This document shows positions 34,943 through 43,912 of a stretch of 64,000 nt of DNA, piece by piece; within the stretch, counting starts at the first letter, position 1; every line of letters begins with the position of its first letter. Below the pieces are notes generated by a model, which saw only the letters and a list, made by a program, of their open reading frames with translations, was not told the origin of the DNA and searched no databases. The stretch is from Eubacteriales bacterium (lineage in GTDB: Bacteria; Bacillota; Clostridia; Lachnospirales; Lachnospiraceae), in NCBI GenBank assembly GCA_030524175.1, contig JAUNHC010000003.1, positions 62,001 through 126,000 on the forward strand. Direction: 5' to 3'. Position numbers and translations under genes: made by a program.

Positions 34943-35611
34943 CTATGCATCCTTCTCCATACTCCCCAGCTTATCTCCGTCAAGAATACGGATATGATTA
35001 CGGTTTCTGGCTATCAGCCCCTCCGTTTCCATTACATGGAAGATCCTGTTCAAATGGCGGACGGACACGCAGCACTCAAGGGCTGTCTGTTTACAGGAAA
35101 TGGTGAAGGATTCCTGATGGGTCCGCATATACCGTTCGTAAAGGCACTGGGCCACGCGGGTTTTCGCCCCTAAAAGCCCTACCCGCACCCGCTCCTGCCC
35201 GCTCTGGGTGAGTTCCCATCCCAATTGCCGGCAGACAGAACGGAGGAAAGGAGGATGCTGCATCATTTTCTCCTCCACAATATGGATAGGGATGCGAAGC
35301 ACTACAGAATCTTCCGCCAAATCCACACTGTGGAAGAAATCAATCTCCGCAGCCATCTCCATTTCTCCGATCCATCTTCCCTTGGGAATATCATCATCAA
35401 TAGCAATCTCTTTCCCGCCGCTGGTGCCGTTGAGAATCCTGCACTTACCTTCCGCCAGAAAATAAATGGCTTCCACCTTATCTCCTGCGTGGAAAAGATA
35501 CTGTCCCTTTTTATATTTCTCAATGCTGATATCTTTGATATCCAGACATGAAAATTCCTCAGTCATGTCCAGTTCTTCCAGATACTTTTGAATCACTTCC
35601 TCTTTATTCAT
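34943..35611 (-). CDS. Crp/Fnr-family transcriptional regulator (second of three)
   Basis: 222-residue regulator with an N-terminal cyclic-nucleotide-like beta-roll (YKKGQYLFHAGDKVEAIYFLAEGKCRI) and C-terminal helix-turn-helix (TALECCVSVRHLNRIFHVMETEGLI). A dyad operator CGGACACATGTCCG lies 58 bases upstream. A nearly identical site precedes the third Crp/Fnr gene. Effector unknown. Confidence 0.88.
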   Translation of the reverse strand: MNKEEVIQKYLEELDMTEEFSCLDIKDISIEKYKKGQYLFHAGDKVEAIYFLAEGKCRILNGTSGGKEIAIDDDIPKGRWIGEMEMAAEIDFFHSVDLAEDSVVLRIPIHIVEEKMMQHPPFLRSVCRQLGWELTQSGQERVRVGLLGAKTRVAQCLYERYMRTHQESFTISCKQTALECCVSVRHLNRIFHVMETEGLIARNRNHIRILDGDKLGSMEKDA

Positions 35612-35668
35612 GATTCTTCTCTATTCCTTCAGATAATGATAATATAAACACATTGCTCTTATAAAAAT

Positions 35669-35682
35669 CGGACACATGTCCG
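35669..35682. promoter_or_regulatory. Dyad operator upstream of second Crp/Fnr gene
   Basis: CGGACACATGTCCG, half-sites CGGACA and TGTCCG around a two-base centre, between the second Crp/Fnr gene and udp. The same motif with one change occurs at 37348-37361. Confidence 0.7.
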
Positions 35683-35777
35683 CTTTTGCATAATTTCCAC
35701 ACTTTTCATATAATTCATCGTGATTTTTTGTCCAAATTGTATATAACTCTTGTTTTTACTTTGATTTGCAAAATCGA

Positions 35778-36557
35778 CTATTTATTGGACTCTCTATCCT
35801 GTGCAATAAGTCTGCGGAGAGCACCGATACCCACCCGGACAGCCATATCCGTGTCATGTGCCTGAGGATTATCCAGACCTTTCTTTGCACGCTCCTGATT
35901 TGCCACCACAAGGAAGGCCGAACCGCAGCGCACCCGGAGATAGCTTGCAACTGTGAACAATGCCGCGGATTCCATCTCAGAGGCAAGACATCCCAGGCGC
36001 AGCCAGGCATCCCATTTGTTCAGAAGTTCATACCCCACCGGTTTCGTCTCAGGTGAATGCTGTCCATAAAAAGAATCCTTACACTGCACTATCCCTGTAT
36101 GATAACAAACCTGCTCATCCTTGGCAGCTCCTGCCAGTGCATTTACCACATCCAGATTTGCAACAGCGGGAAACTCAATGGGTGCATATTCTTTGCTGGT
36201 TCCTTCCATACGGACAGCGCCTGTGGCTACGACAATATCTCCGCCCTTCACATCCAGGTCCATACCCCCGCAGGTGCCTACTCTCACAAAAGTATCAGCG
36301 CCGCACTGTACCAGCTCCTCCATTGCAATGGATGCGGATGGGCCGCCGATACCTGTGGAAGTAACGCTAACCTTTTCCCCGTCCAGCCAGCCTGTATAAG
36401 TGACATACTCTCTCTTGTCCGCAATAAGCACAGGATCATCAAAATACTGTGCGATAGAGGCACAACGTTTAGGATCCCCAGGCAGGATCACATATTTCCC
36501 CACCTCACCCGGTGCCACATTGATATGATACAACCTTCCGTCATCTGAATATACCAT
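35778..36557 (-). CDS. udp: Uridine phosphorylase
   Basis: 259-residue phosphorylase cleaving uridine to uracil and ribose 1-phosphate. Signatures include [53 protein letters not shown] and [21 protein letters not shown] precedes the ATG at 36557; the longer reading to 36590 has no site. It follows the third Crp/Fnr gene by 41 bases on the same strand and is probably cotranscribed with it. Confidence 0.93.
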   Translation of the reverse strand: MVYSDDGRLYHINVAPGEVGKYVILPGDPKRCASIAQYFDDPVLIADKREYVTYTGWLDGEKVSVTSTGIGGPSASIAMEELVQCGADTFVRVGTCGGMDLDVKGGDIVVATGAVRMEGTSKEYAPIEFPAVANLDVVNALAGAAKDEQVCYHTGIVQCKDSFYGQHSPETKPVGYELLNKWDAWLRLGCLASEMESAALFTVASYLRVRCGSAFLVVANQERAKKGLDNPQAHDTDMAVRVGIGALRRLIAQDRESNK

Positions 36558-36598
36558 AATAAAAACCTCCTTATATATTTTTTGGTACACTGTTCACA

Positions 36599-37255
36599 CT
36601 AAACATCTGATTCCAGCCTTTTCAAAAAATCTTCGTCCAGAATACGAAGCCGCCGTCCTTCTCTTTTGATGATCCCTGCATCTTCCCATTCATTCAGGAC
36701 TCTTGAAAGCTGACGCTCCGAAATCCCTGCATCTCTGGCTGTCTCCATACAGGAAAAAGAAAAAGCCTTCTTTCCCTCTGCCCGGGCCTTCAGCCACAAA
36801 AGCCTTGCAACGCGGCTCTTCCCATCTCTTAAAATCACCTGGATCTGGGACGCTGAATCCAAATGCATTTTTTCAGCCATTTCCACAGCCAGAAAACGCA
36901 GAAATTCCACTCGGTAGAGAAGTGTCTTCTCCATGACCTTTCTGGGGATTTTCAGGACCACAGCACTGCCTGCAGCGGCCATACTCAGTTTAAATTCCAG
37001 GTTTACCAGAATCTCCATGTCCCCGAAAAGCCCCAGTGCTTCTTTATAATTGACAAGAACCTCACGCCCTTCCCTGGAAATGCTGAACAGCCTGCACCGC
37101 CCTTCCACCAGAAGATACGCATAATCCACTTCCTGCCCTGCAAAAAATAAAGGTTCCCCATCCTTATAGGTTCTGAGGATCATTCCCTCCATAGGAACTC
37201 CCTCAAAGGCTGAGGTAAGCCCCCACAACTCCAGATACTCTTGTACTGTTTTCAT
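36599..37255 (-). CDS. Crp/Fnr-family transcriptional regulator (third of three)
   Basis: 218-residue regulator: beta-roll YKDGEPLFFAGQEVDYAYLLVEGRCRLF and LVNYKEALGLFGDMEILV, then winged helix METARDAGISERQLSRVLNEWEDAGII. Similar to the second Crp/Fnr protein, it looks like a paralogue. It is upstream of udp and has the dyad CGGACACATGTCTG about 93 bases before its start, shared with its paralogue. No iron-sulfur cysteines. Confidence 0.88.
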   Translation of the reverse strand: MKTVQEYLELWGLTSAFEGVPMEGMILRTYKDGEPLFFAGQEVDYAYLLVEGRCRLFSISREGREVLVNYKEALGLFGDMEILVNLEFKLSMAAAGSAVVLKIPRKVMEKTLLYRVEFLRFLAVEMAEKMHLDSASQIQVILRDGKSRVARLLWLKARAEGKKAFSFSCMETARDAGISERQLSRVLNEWEDAGIIKREGRRLRILDEDFLKRLESDV

Positions 37256-37347
37256 GTTTTCTATCCCTGTCAGACAGCTTTGTCAATTTCTCAGTTGTTT
37301 CCGGCTGTTGATGAACATCAGTATAAAATGATTTTTCCCTTAAGAAA

Positions 37348-37361
37348 CGGACACATGTCTG
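37348..37361. promoter_or_regulatory. Dyad operator upstream of third Crp/Fnr gene
   Basis: CGGACACATGTCTG, identical in 13 of 14 positions to the site at 35669-35682. Likely target of one or both Crp/Fnr paralogues. Confidence 0.7.
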
Positions 37362-37437
37362 ATTTCAAGTATTTTTCACTAATTAGCTAATTTTTCATCT
37401 CGTTTTTTATGAACTTTTCACAAACTCAAAAGGATGC

Positions 37438-38031
37438 TTATAAGGTTCTGCAGGTTTTCTCAACCTTTTCCAAGGCATCTTCCAGGATCTGCTTTCCGTC
37501 CAAGTCGGCCATATCAATACCGTCAGCAAACACACAGGAGTAGCTGTCTATGCCGAAAAAGCTGCACAAGGCTTTCATATACCTGCTCCCTATCTCCATG
37601 TCACTTCCCTCCCAGACTCCTCCTCTGGTGGTAAGAAACAGCATCCACTGAGCATTGCACAATCCATATAACCCTTCCGCACTGCACCCAAAGGTAATTC
37701 CTTCTGCTGAAATATTCTCAATATACACCTTTAAAACTGCAGGTACACTCAAATCCCAGAAAGGAGCTGCCACAATGATACCGTCTGCCTGCCTGAACTG
37801 ATTTCCGTAATCAAACACAGGGGCACTATACTCTTTCCGTGCCAGAAGCTCATCTCTCGCCTTCAGTGATTCAGTATTCCAGTATTTTAAATCTAAGTCC
37901 ATCAAGGTCACTATCTCAAACACCCAGTCCGGGTGCAATTCCTTCAAAGTATCCACCGCTCTGTCCATCATCTTTTTGGTACGTGATTCTTCCCGTCTTA
38001 CACAGGCATCCACAACTAAAATTTTTTTCAT
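37438..38031 (-). CDS. Flavodoxin-fold NAD(P)H oxidoreductase (azoreductase-like)
   Basis: 197-residue cytoplasmic FMN enzyme. It begins MKKILVVDACVRREESRT, with the phosphate-binding serine region, and contains IIVAAPFWDLSVPAVLKVYIENI, the NQO1/AzoR family signature. It probably reduces quinones, nitro or azo compounds with NAD(P)H; the substrate is not defined. The ATG at 38031 has AAGGTGAG upstream. The upstream promoter overlaps an inverted repeat, suggesting control by a repressor. Confidence 0.88.
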   Translation of the reverse strand: MKKILVVDACVRREESRTKKMMDRAVDTLKELHPDWVFEIVTLMDLDLKYWNTESLKARDELLARKEYSAPVFDYGNQFRQADGIIVAAPFWDLSVPAVLKVYIENISAEGITFGCSAEGLYGLCNAQWMLFLTTRGGVWEGSDMEIGSRYMKALCSFFGIDSYSCVFADGIDMADLDGKQILEDALEKVEKTCRTL

Positions 38032-38070
38032 TTTATGCTCACCTTTTCTTTTAATTTGACTGTTTCTCTT

Positions 38071-38099
38071 AGTATATCGTTTTTGTGGATTTTCCACAA
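38071..38099 (-). promoter_or_regulatory. Promoter and dyad of the flavodoxin-fold reductase gene
   Basis: Minus-strand TTGTGG (38094-38099) and TATACT (38071-38076) with 17-base spacing. TTGTGG-ATTTT-CCACAA (38083-38099) forms an inverted repeat over the -35 and is a candidate operator. The remaining 280 bases up to the UPF0303 gene hold a second promoter-like pair TTGTTT/TATTAA at about 38250 and nothing else recognisable. Confidence 0.65.
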
Positions 38100-38378
38100 G
38101 CAACATTGGAATAAATATGTAAAAATCACAATTCGACAGGAATTTCATTCATTCTGCCGGGAAATATCCTGCGGGGCAAATATTTTCTGAACAGTAATTC
38201 CTATTCATCATTTTTTCAGTAATTTGTACATTATTCACAGGTGACAAAGAGATTGTTTTCAGATATACTGAAGCTATTAAATCTGCCGACTATAAACAGG
38301 ACAGATGCAAATCCCAGGAGAGATTTCCTGTACATTATTAACAATGGTACGTTTATTGTAAAAAAGGAGGATACAAGA

Positions 38379-38879
38379 ATGTCAAAAGAATTGGATATAT
38401 TAGAACAGCAAGAACACTATCTTCAATTCGAACACTTTACCAACAACGATGCTTATGAACTTGGCACATTCATGGTTGAGTATGCACGGCTCAAGAACAT
38501 CACCATTGCCGTCAGCATACGCCTGCCAAACGGTTACATTGCATTTCAGCACGGTCCGGACGGCACAAACCTGCTGAACCAGAAGTGGATGGAGAGGAAA
38601 TTCAACACCGTTCTATTGATGGAACGCAGCTCCCTGCGCACTTCCTTCGTGTTCGAGCAAGGCGGCGATACGCTTGCAGTCCATGGCCTGAAGGAAGAAG
38701 ATTACGCTCTCTGCGGCGGCGGATTCCCTATCAGGATCAAGGACCGAACCGGTGTGGCCGGAGTGATCATTGCATCGAATCTTTACCATATAGCAGATCA
38801 TGAGTTTATTATTGACTGCCTGAAAGAATACCTCCACTGTCCGGATGCACCATCTTTCCCCTATACCATCCCGGAATAA
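38379..38879 (+). CDS. UPF0303 / HbpS-like protein
   Basis: 166-residue protein of the UPF0303 (YBR137W) family, sometimes called heme-degrading-domain proteins because of structural similarity to HbpS/GlcG. Typical stretches are WMERKFNTVLLMERSSL and GGGFPIRIKDRTGVAGVIIASNL. AAAGGAGG precedes the ATG at 38379; the longer ORF to 38241 lacks a start site. No signal peptide. Function unknown; no heme ligand is evident. Confidence 0.88.
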   Translation: MSKELDILEQQEHYLQFEHFTNNDAYELGTFMVEYARLKNITIAVSIRLPNGYIAFQHGPDGTNLLNQKWMERKFNTVLLMERSSLRTSFVFEQGGDTLAVHGLKEEDYALCGGGFPIRIKDRTGVAGVIIASNLYHIADHEFIIDCLKEYLHCPDAPSFPYTIPE

Positions 38880-38885
38880 AAAGAA

Positions 38886-38973
38886 CAGGGGCTGCCCCAT
38901 AAAGTGTGAGATATAGAAATCTGTCCCTGATGGATAAATTTGGCATATCCCAAGCTTTATGCAGCAGCCCCTG
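38886..38973. terminator. Large hairpin between UPF0303 and iolG-like gene
   Basis: CAGGGGCTGC (38886-38895) pairs with GCAGCCCCTG (38964-38973), and an inner CATAAAG (38898-38904) pairs with CTTTATG (38955-38961). It lies between two convergent genes and probably terminates both; a T-rich stretch follows on the plus side. Confidence 0.65.
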
Positions 38974-38984
38974 AAGCTTTATTT

Positions 38985-39998
38985 TTACATTTCAATCTCA
39001 GAAATCTTAACAGGTCTGTGTTCCTTATAAGATTTCTTGGCAGCAAGTCCCATGAGGACCGGCTTCAGACCATCCATGACTCCAAGAGGAGTTTCTGTAT
39101 CCTTCACAATTGCTTCGATAAAGCAGTTCATTTCCTTTGCAAAGGAATCCATATAACGTTCCAGGAAGAAATACAGCGGTTTTTCTCCTGTGACTCCGGC
39201 TTCTGTACTGATCACTGCGGAGGACTGGGTATCGTTGGCAGTGGCGATCATTCCCTTAGAACCGAAAACCTCTGCGCGCTGGTCATAACCGTAAACAGCC
39301 TTTCTGGAGTTATCTATAACTGCGATGGCACCGTTTTCCATTTTGAGGGTGATCACTGCGGTATCCACATCTCCGGCTTCTCCGATGGCAGGATCAACAA
39401 GCACGGCTGCCTCTACGTAAACTTCCTCTGCATCACAGCCTGCCAGATAACGTACCATATCAAAATCATGGATTGTCATATCCAGGAAAATTCCTCCTGA
39501 CACTTTTACGTATTCTGCACTTGGCGGCTCCGGGTCTCTGGATGTGACACGGACAATATGAGGCTGGCCGATTTTTCCGCTCTGTACCGCGTTTCTTACT
39601 GCTTCAAAATTGTGATCAAACCGGCGGTTAAACCCAACCTGGTATTTCACCTTATTTTCTTCCAGAGCCTTGATCACCTCTTTGATTTTTTCAACATCGT
39701 GATCAATTGGCTTTTCACAAAAAACGTGCTTTCCGGCCTTAATCGCTTCTACTGATATTGCAGAATGTGTGTCTGTGGATGAACAGATGAGCACTGCGTC
39801 AATTTCAGGATCACTGAGGATTTCCTTATAATCCTTTGTGGTGTTCTCCACTCCCATGCTTCTGGCCCATGCCGCTGTGTCCTCATTCATGAAGGGATCT
39901 GCAATTGTTTTAATCTTTGCATCCTTCACCCTTGTACAGATACTTGTAGTATGTACCTTTCCGATTCTTCCTGCTCCGATGATTCCTACTGTTACCAT
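38985..39998 (-). CDS. iolG: Gfo/Idh/MocA oxidoreductase, inositol 2-dehydrogenase-like
   Basis: 337-residue NAD-dependent dehydrogenase. The Rossmann start VTVGIIGAGRIGKVHT, the EKPIDHDVEKIKE motif with catalytic lysine, and the GGIFLDMTIHDFDMVRYLAG with the catalytic Asp/His pair are like myo-inositol 2-dehydrogenases. No other inositol genes are adjacent, so related polyols are possible substrates. AAAGGAGG precedes the ATG. GCACGC-type repeats upstream are candidate operators. Confidence 0.85.
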   Translation of the reverse strand: MVTVGIIGAGRIGKVHTTSICTRVKDAKIKTIADPFMNEDTAAWARSMGVENTTKDYKEILSDPEIDAVLICSSTDTHSAISVEAIKAGKHVFCEKPIDHDVEKIKEVIKALEENKVKYQVGFNRRFDHNFEAVRNAVQSGKIGQPHIVRVTSRDPEPPSAEYVKVSGGIFLDMTIHDFDMVRYLAGCDAEEVYVEAAVLVDPAIGEAGDVDTAVITLKMENGAIAVIDNSRKAVYGYDQRAEVFGSKGMIATANDTQSSAVISTEAGVTGEKPLYFFLERYMDSFAKEMNCFIEAIVKDTETPLGVMDGLKPVLMGLAAKKSYKEHRPVKISEIEM

Positions 39999-40040
39999 GA
40001 CATATCCTCCTTTAACTGTTTCAAATTAAAATGTTGGCTT

Positions 40041-40060
40041 ACGCACGCTTATTGCGTGCT
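40041..40060. promoter_or_regulatory. GCACGC inverted repeat upstream of iolG-like gene
   Basis: GCACGC-TTATT-GCGTGC (40043-40059), 45 bases before the start codon. A related ACGCACGC...AGCACGC direct repeat is at 40195-40212. The shared hexamer suggests one regulator binding at both places. Confidence 0.6.
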
Positions 40061-40194
40061 TTATTGTTTCATATCCTTGTGCTTTTATATTATCACACGC
40101 ATTGATCACATGCAACTCTTTTCATCAGCATTACCTTTTTTCTCTATTTTGCACTAATTACTCAGCCACTTATTGTACATTTCTCCCAGAACTT

Positions 40195-40212
40195 ACGCAC
40201 GCAATAGCACGC
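40195..40212. promoter_or_regulatory. Second GCACGC element
   Basis: ACGCACGCAATAGCACGC, direct repeat of the GCACGC hexamer about 150 bases upstream of the first site; possible auxiliary operator. Confidence 0.5.
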
Positions 40213-40251
40213 AAAAAAATTAAAACGGAGAGCTATTCCGGTATATAAAAA

Positions 40252-40281
40252 GCAGCGGAATCTTCATAGAATATCCGCTGC
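40252..40281 (-). terminator. Terminator of the 106-residue hypothetical gene
   Basis: Stem GCAGCGGA/TCCGCTGC followed on the minus strand by TTTTTAT, nine bases after the stop codon. Confidence 0.8.
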
Positions 40282-40289
40282 CTTCACTT

Positions 40290-40610
40290 TCACTCTACAA
40301 CTCCAATACCCGTGAACACCGCCCAGACATAAGGTGCGCCATAAACATTGAGCGACTTGGGTCCGGTGATTTTCTGGCCTCCTCCGTTTCTCCCTGCCTC
40401 CAGCTTCTCATAAGCTCTTTCAAATGTGCTCCGCGTAATAGAACGCTCACGCCTGTCTGTAAACAACTCCCCTCCCTTTACTTTATAAGTGAAGGGAAGT
40501 CCTTTCTTTGTATAAAATGTTTCTCCCTGGCGTGATACGATGATATCCCAGATATTATCCCTTGTCACAGTATGACCGCCGCAGGGATCTGTACTCTTAT
40601 CCTTTGACAA
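40290..40610 (-). CDS. Hypothetical protein, 106 residues
   Basis: Not recognised. Small soluble basic protein with a TTG start (40608-40610) preceded by AAAGGAG at eight bases, and its own terminator, so it is likely a real gene. Visible sequence: DNIWDIIVSRQGETFYTKKG in the N-half and SITRSTFERAYEKL in the middle, ending AVFTGIGVVE. No membrane segment and no metal motif. It lies downstream of the kinase-aldolase operon on the same strand but is separated from it by a terminator. Function unknown. Confidence 0.65.
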   Translation of the reverse strand: MSKDKSTDPCGGHTVTRDNIWDIIVSRQGETFYTKKGLPFTYKVKGGELFTDRRERSITRSTFERAYEKLEAGRNGGGQKITGPKSLNVYGAPYVWAVFTGIGVVE

Positions 40611-40771
40611 AAACTGGCTCCTTTCCGGATATCAGATGTTATCATTGATTCAGCTTTCTCTGTACACACTGCCTTACGTATAGTTCAATGAATTACATTC
40701 TTTTTCCATCAATTCAGATTATTTCACAAATTCATTGTATCACTCCTGCATTTATATGGCAATACTTCCTC

Positions 40772-40820
40772 AAAAAACAAAAACAGCCTGCAGGAATTTT
40801 TCAACTCTTTCTGCAGACTG
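40772..40820 (-). terminator. Terminator of the kinase-aldolase operon
   Basis: Ten-base-pair stem CAGTCTGCAG/CTGCAGGCTG with one G-U pair followed on the minus strand by TTTTTGTTTTTTG, just after the aldolase stop codon. Confidence 0.85.
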
Positions 40821-40829
40821 CCTTTCTGA

Positions 40830-41675
40830 CTATGCTTTATTTACTGAACCAAATAACTTCATTTTCTCCATAACCGACTCCTTCACCGCTTGTGCTGCCG
40901 GAAGCATCAGATCGGTAAGGCCTTTCCCTTTGGAGTACGCATTAAAAGAAGCTTCCGCCCCTGCCTGATTAATATCTGTAAAAATATTCACCTTGCTGAT
41001 CCCTTCCTTGACAGCCCTGTGAAAATCTGAATCTGTCAGCCCTGAACCTCCGTGAAGTACCAGCGGTGTATTGATAAGCTCCGCAATTTCCCTTATTCTG
41101 TCAAAATCCAGTTTAGGAGGAAGCTTATATGCCCCATGAGCTGTACCCACTGCAATGGCCAGGGCATCTGCTCCGGTCCTCTCTATAAAATCTTTTGCCT
41201 GGTGGGGAACTGTATAAAACCGGGACGGGTCATCAACAGCACCGTCCTCACCTTCATTATCTCCCACATGGCCCAATTCTGCCTCTATGGTGGCCCCGAA
41301 GGAATGAGCAAGCTCTGACATCTGCCTTACTTTTTCCGCATTTGTCTCATAATCCGCTGTGGAACAATCATACATCACTGAACTGAACCCAAGTTCTAAC
41401 GCCTCTCTGCACACTTCTTCCGTAAGGCCGTGATCCAAATGGACCACCACCGGAACTGTTGCTTTCTCCGCCATGTGAAGGAGAAGGCTGGCCAGATCGT
41501 CAAGAGCAGCATAGGGCAGCAGTATCTCCGCCGTACCCACGATCACCGGTGACCTCAGCTCTTCGGCTGCCTCGATCACACCCCTTGCCAATTCCAGATT
41601 AACTGTGTTAAATAAACCTACCGCATATTTTCCTTTACGTGCAGGTATCAATACATCATTGAGATTCACAAGCAT
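40830..41675 (-). CDS. Class II fructose/tagatose-bisphosphate-type aldolase
   Basis: 281-residue zinc-dependent aldolase. VPVVVHLDHGLTEEVC holds the catalytic Asp and a zinc histidine; GTAHGAYK and LVLHGGSGLTDSDFH provide the remaining zinc ligands and phosphate site. Substrate may be fructose-, tagatose- or a deoxy-sugar bisphosphate. GGGAGG precedes the ATG at 41675. The gene follows a PfkB kinase by one base, so a phosphorylate-then-cleave sugar pathway is likely. Confidence 0.9.
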   Translation of the reverse strand: MLVNLNDVLIPARKGKYAVGLFNTVNLELARGVIEAAEELRSPVIVGTAEILLPYAALDDLASLLLHMAEKATVPVVVHLDHGLTEEVCREALELGFSSVMYDCSTADYETNAEKVRQMSELAHSFGATIEAELGHVGDNEGEDGAVDDPSRFYTVPHQAKDFIERTGADALAIAVGTAHGAYKLPPKLDFDRIREIAELINTPLVLHGGSGLTDSDFHRAVKEGISKVNIFTDINQAGAEASFNAYSKGKGLTDLMLPAAQAVKESVMEKMKLFGSVNKA

Positions 41676-41676
41676 T

Positions 41677-42816
41677 TTATCTGACCTCCCGATTATTTGT
41701 TTTTTTCCATCCCTTAGCAATCCGTTCTTTCATTTCCTCCATGGATTTCAAGCCGCTCAAGGCATCATAGGATGCCACACAGCAGGCCCCCGCAGCCGCA
41801 GCCAAATGAAGTGCCTCCTCAAGAGGATCCTCATTAAGAACAGAGGAAAGAAAAGCAGCAATACAGGTATCACCTGCCCCTGTGCCGGAAATCACTGCAT
41901 CCGGCTCATAGCTGGACTCAAATCCTTCCTTTCCTGCCCAGGATTTCACAGAAAGATTTAACTTTGTGCACAGCTCTGTCATCTCAGTTTCAGGCGCGGT
42001 GCGGAAGTAAATACCAGGTGCCCCGCATTTGATCAATACAACTCTGGCTCCATAATCCATGGCCCTCTGTCCTAAAAATTGAATATCCTCCATAGTGATC
42101 ACATCTGTCACATCTTTTCCCCTGGCTTCTTCCATCCACCTTCTGTACCTGTCCCTGTCCAGCATAAAACACAGCTCCTCTGCACTAGGTACAAAGAAAT
42201 CAACATAAGGAAGAAGATTTTTTAATATTTCCTTCCAGTCCGCCGACGCTGCTGCGGAAGCCTCATCAATGGCTGCCATATCAAGAGAAACTGCTGTTCC
42301 CCCTTCCTTTACCTTCTTAAAAATCCTGACAAGTTCTCTGCCCTTGTCCTGATAAAGCCCCTTCATCTGAGTCGGATATCCAAAATGGAACAGAGAAGCC
42401 CGGCTTACCGTATCCCACTGAATATCATCATAAGCAAAGGTATCGTTGGCTCCCGGGTTGTGCAGGAAAATACGGTCAAGTCCCGGTACTGCCAGAACGA
42501 TGGAATAAGCTGTATCTTCACCTTTGGAAACGATCAGGCCATCACCGGCATCATACTTCTCCAGAAAATCTGAGACAAGGCGGCCGAACTCATCATCTCC
42601 CACCTTTCCCATCAGGCTTACATCTGCCCCCAGTACCTTCATGGCCAAGCCTGTGTTCGCCACTGAGCCGCCCGGGTGAATATCAATACCTTTCACATGA
42701 ACCAGTTTTCCCGGAGACAGGACCTGTTCAATATTTTTTACAGCCTTATGCGGAAATGCCGGTGTGATATCAAGACAGATATGGCCTGCCGCAACTGCCT
42801 TTTTGCTTGTCCCCAT
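41677..42816 (-). CDS. PfkB-family sugar kinase
   Basis: 379-residue kinase, long for the family (about 310). The substrate motif HPGGSVANTGLAMKVLGA (about 47-64) and the anion-hole ISGTGAGDTCIAAF near residue 310 are intact. An insertion after about residue 195 (AEELCFMLDRDRYRRWMEEAR) accounts for part of the length. Coupled to the aldolase; divergent from an AraC regulator at 42992. Substrate unknown; perhaps a sugar phosphate coming from a PTS. Confidence 0.88.
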   Translation of the reverse strand: MGTSKKAVAAGHICLDITPAFPHKAVKNIEQVLSPGKLVHVKGIDIHPGGSVANTGLAMKVLGADVSLMGKVGDDEFGRLVSDFLEKYDAGDGLIVSKGEDTAYSIVLAVPGLDRIFLHNPGANDTFAYDDIQWDTVSRASLFHFGYPTQMKGLYQDKGRELVRIFKKVKEGGTAVSLDMAAIDEASAAASADWKEILKNLLPYVDFFVPSAEELCFMLDRDRYRRWMEEARGKDVTDVITMEDIQFLGQRAMDYGARVVLIKCGAPGIYFRTAPETEMTELCTKLNLSVKSWAGKEGFESSYEPDAVISGTGAGDTCIAAFLSSVLNEDPLEEALHLAAAAGACCVASYDALSGLKSMEEMKERIAKGWKKTNNREVR

Positions 42817-42991
42817 ACAGAATCTCTCCTCTCCAGTCTGTGCGGAATTTTATCTTCCGCTTTCTGTTTATCATACCAGTTCTTCCCTTATTATGCGCTA
42901 ACAAATTTGAGGAAAAAAACATGACAAATTTGCTTTTTCATTTACATTTATCTTTTTTTCTTTTATACTAAAAAAAAGGAGTGTAATCCAA

Positions 42992-43912
42992 ATGAAACAA
43001 GAATTTGAAATTATCTCTTACAGCCGCACTAACTTTAAAATGTTTATGGTAAATTCCCTTTACCGTACCCCTCACATTCATAGGGATTTCGAAATCAGCT
43101 ATATACTCTCAGGAGATGTAGAGGTATTCACCCCTTCACAGACAGTCCTGCTGAACGCCGGGAATTTCTGGGTGATGAACCCATTTATGAGCCATGAGAT
43201 CAAAGCCGCCAAACCTGCACTCATACTGTCTTTGCAGGTTCCGCCGGAATTTTTTGTATCTTACTATCCCCAGATAGAAAATCTTGAATTTGTCACCTGC
43301 TCATCCGGAAAAAATACGGATGCTCCTTCCTATTCTTTGCTGCAGGATGCTTTTATCCATATGGCATATGAGTATTTTGGGGGAGATGAATTTTATGAAT
43401 TCAAATGTGCTGCTCTGCTGAACCAGATTTTCTTCTGGCTTATGGATATTTTCGGCTATAAATTTGTTTCCAAAAAGGAAAGGCTTGCCTCCAGAACGAA
43501 AGCAGAGAGAATGCGTGCCATCACAGACTATATTGATGAAAACTACTGTCAGAAATTACTTTTGACAGATATTGCCGGACAAGAACACCTTTCCCTCTAC
43601 TATCTCTCCCATTTTTTCAAAGACTGCTTCGGTATGTCCTTCCAGGAATATCTCCTTCGCATACGCTGCGAAAAAGCCCGGCAGCTATTGCTGCTTTCAG
43701 AACAGACACTTACTGACATTTGTTTTGCCTGCGGATTTTCTGATCCGAAATATTTTAACAATGGCTTTAAACGCCAATATGGGTGTACCCCAAAATATTA
43801 CAGAAAACAATTTCGGAATGACGGATTGGAACAACAGCAGAAATCCATGCTGACCATAGAAGAATTTCTCACCCCTGAAGCAAGTCTCATAACGCTTGAC
43901 AGACTTCTATAA
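42992..43912 (+). CDS. AraC-family transcriptional regulator
   Basis: 306-residue regulator with an N-terminal cupin-like sugar-sensing domain (PHIHRDFEISYILSGDVEVF) and a C-terminal double helix-turn-helix (about 180-275: LLLTDIAGQEHLSLYYLSHFFKDCFG and DICFACGFSDPKYFNNGFKRQYG). AAAGGAG precedes the ATG. It is divergent from the kinase-aldolase operon, which it most likely activates. Its 3' end overlaps the HPr gene by six bases on the other strand. Confidence 0.9.
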   Translation: MKQEFEIISYSRTNFKMFMVNSLYRTPHIHRDFEISYILSGDVEVFTPSQTVLLNAGNFWVMNPFMSHEIKAAKPALILSLQVPPEFFVSYYPQIENLEFVTCSSGKNTDAPSYSLLQDAFIHMAYEYFGGDEFYEFKCAALLNQIFFWLMDIFGYKFVSKKERLASRTKAERMRAITDYIDENYCQKLLLTDIAGQEHLSLYYLSHFFKDCFGMSFQEYLLRIRCEKARQLLLLSEQTLTDICFACGFSDPKYFNNGFKRQYGCTPKYYRKQFRNDGLEQQQKSMLTIEEFLTPEASLITLDRLL

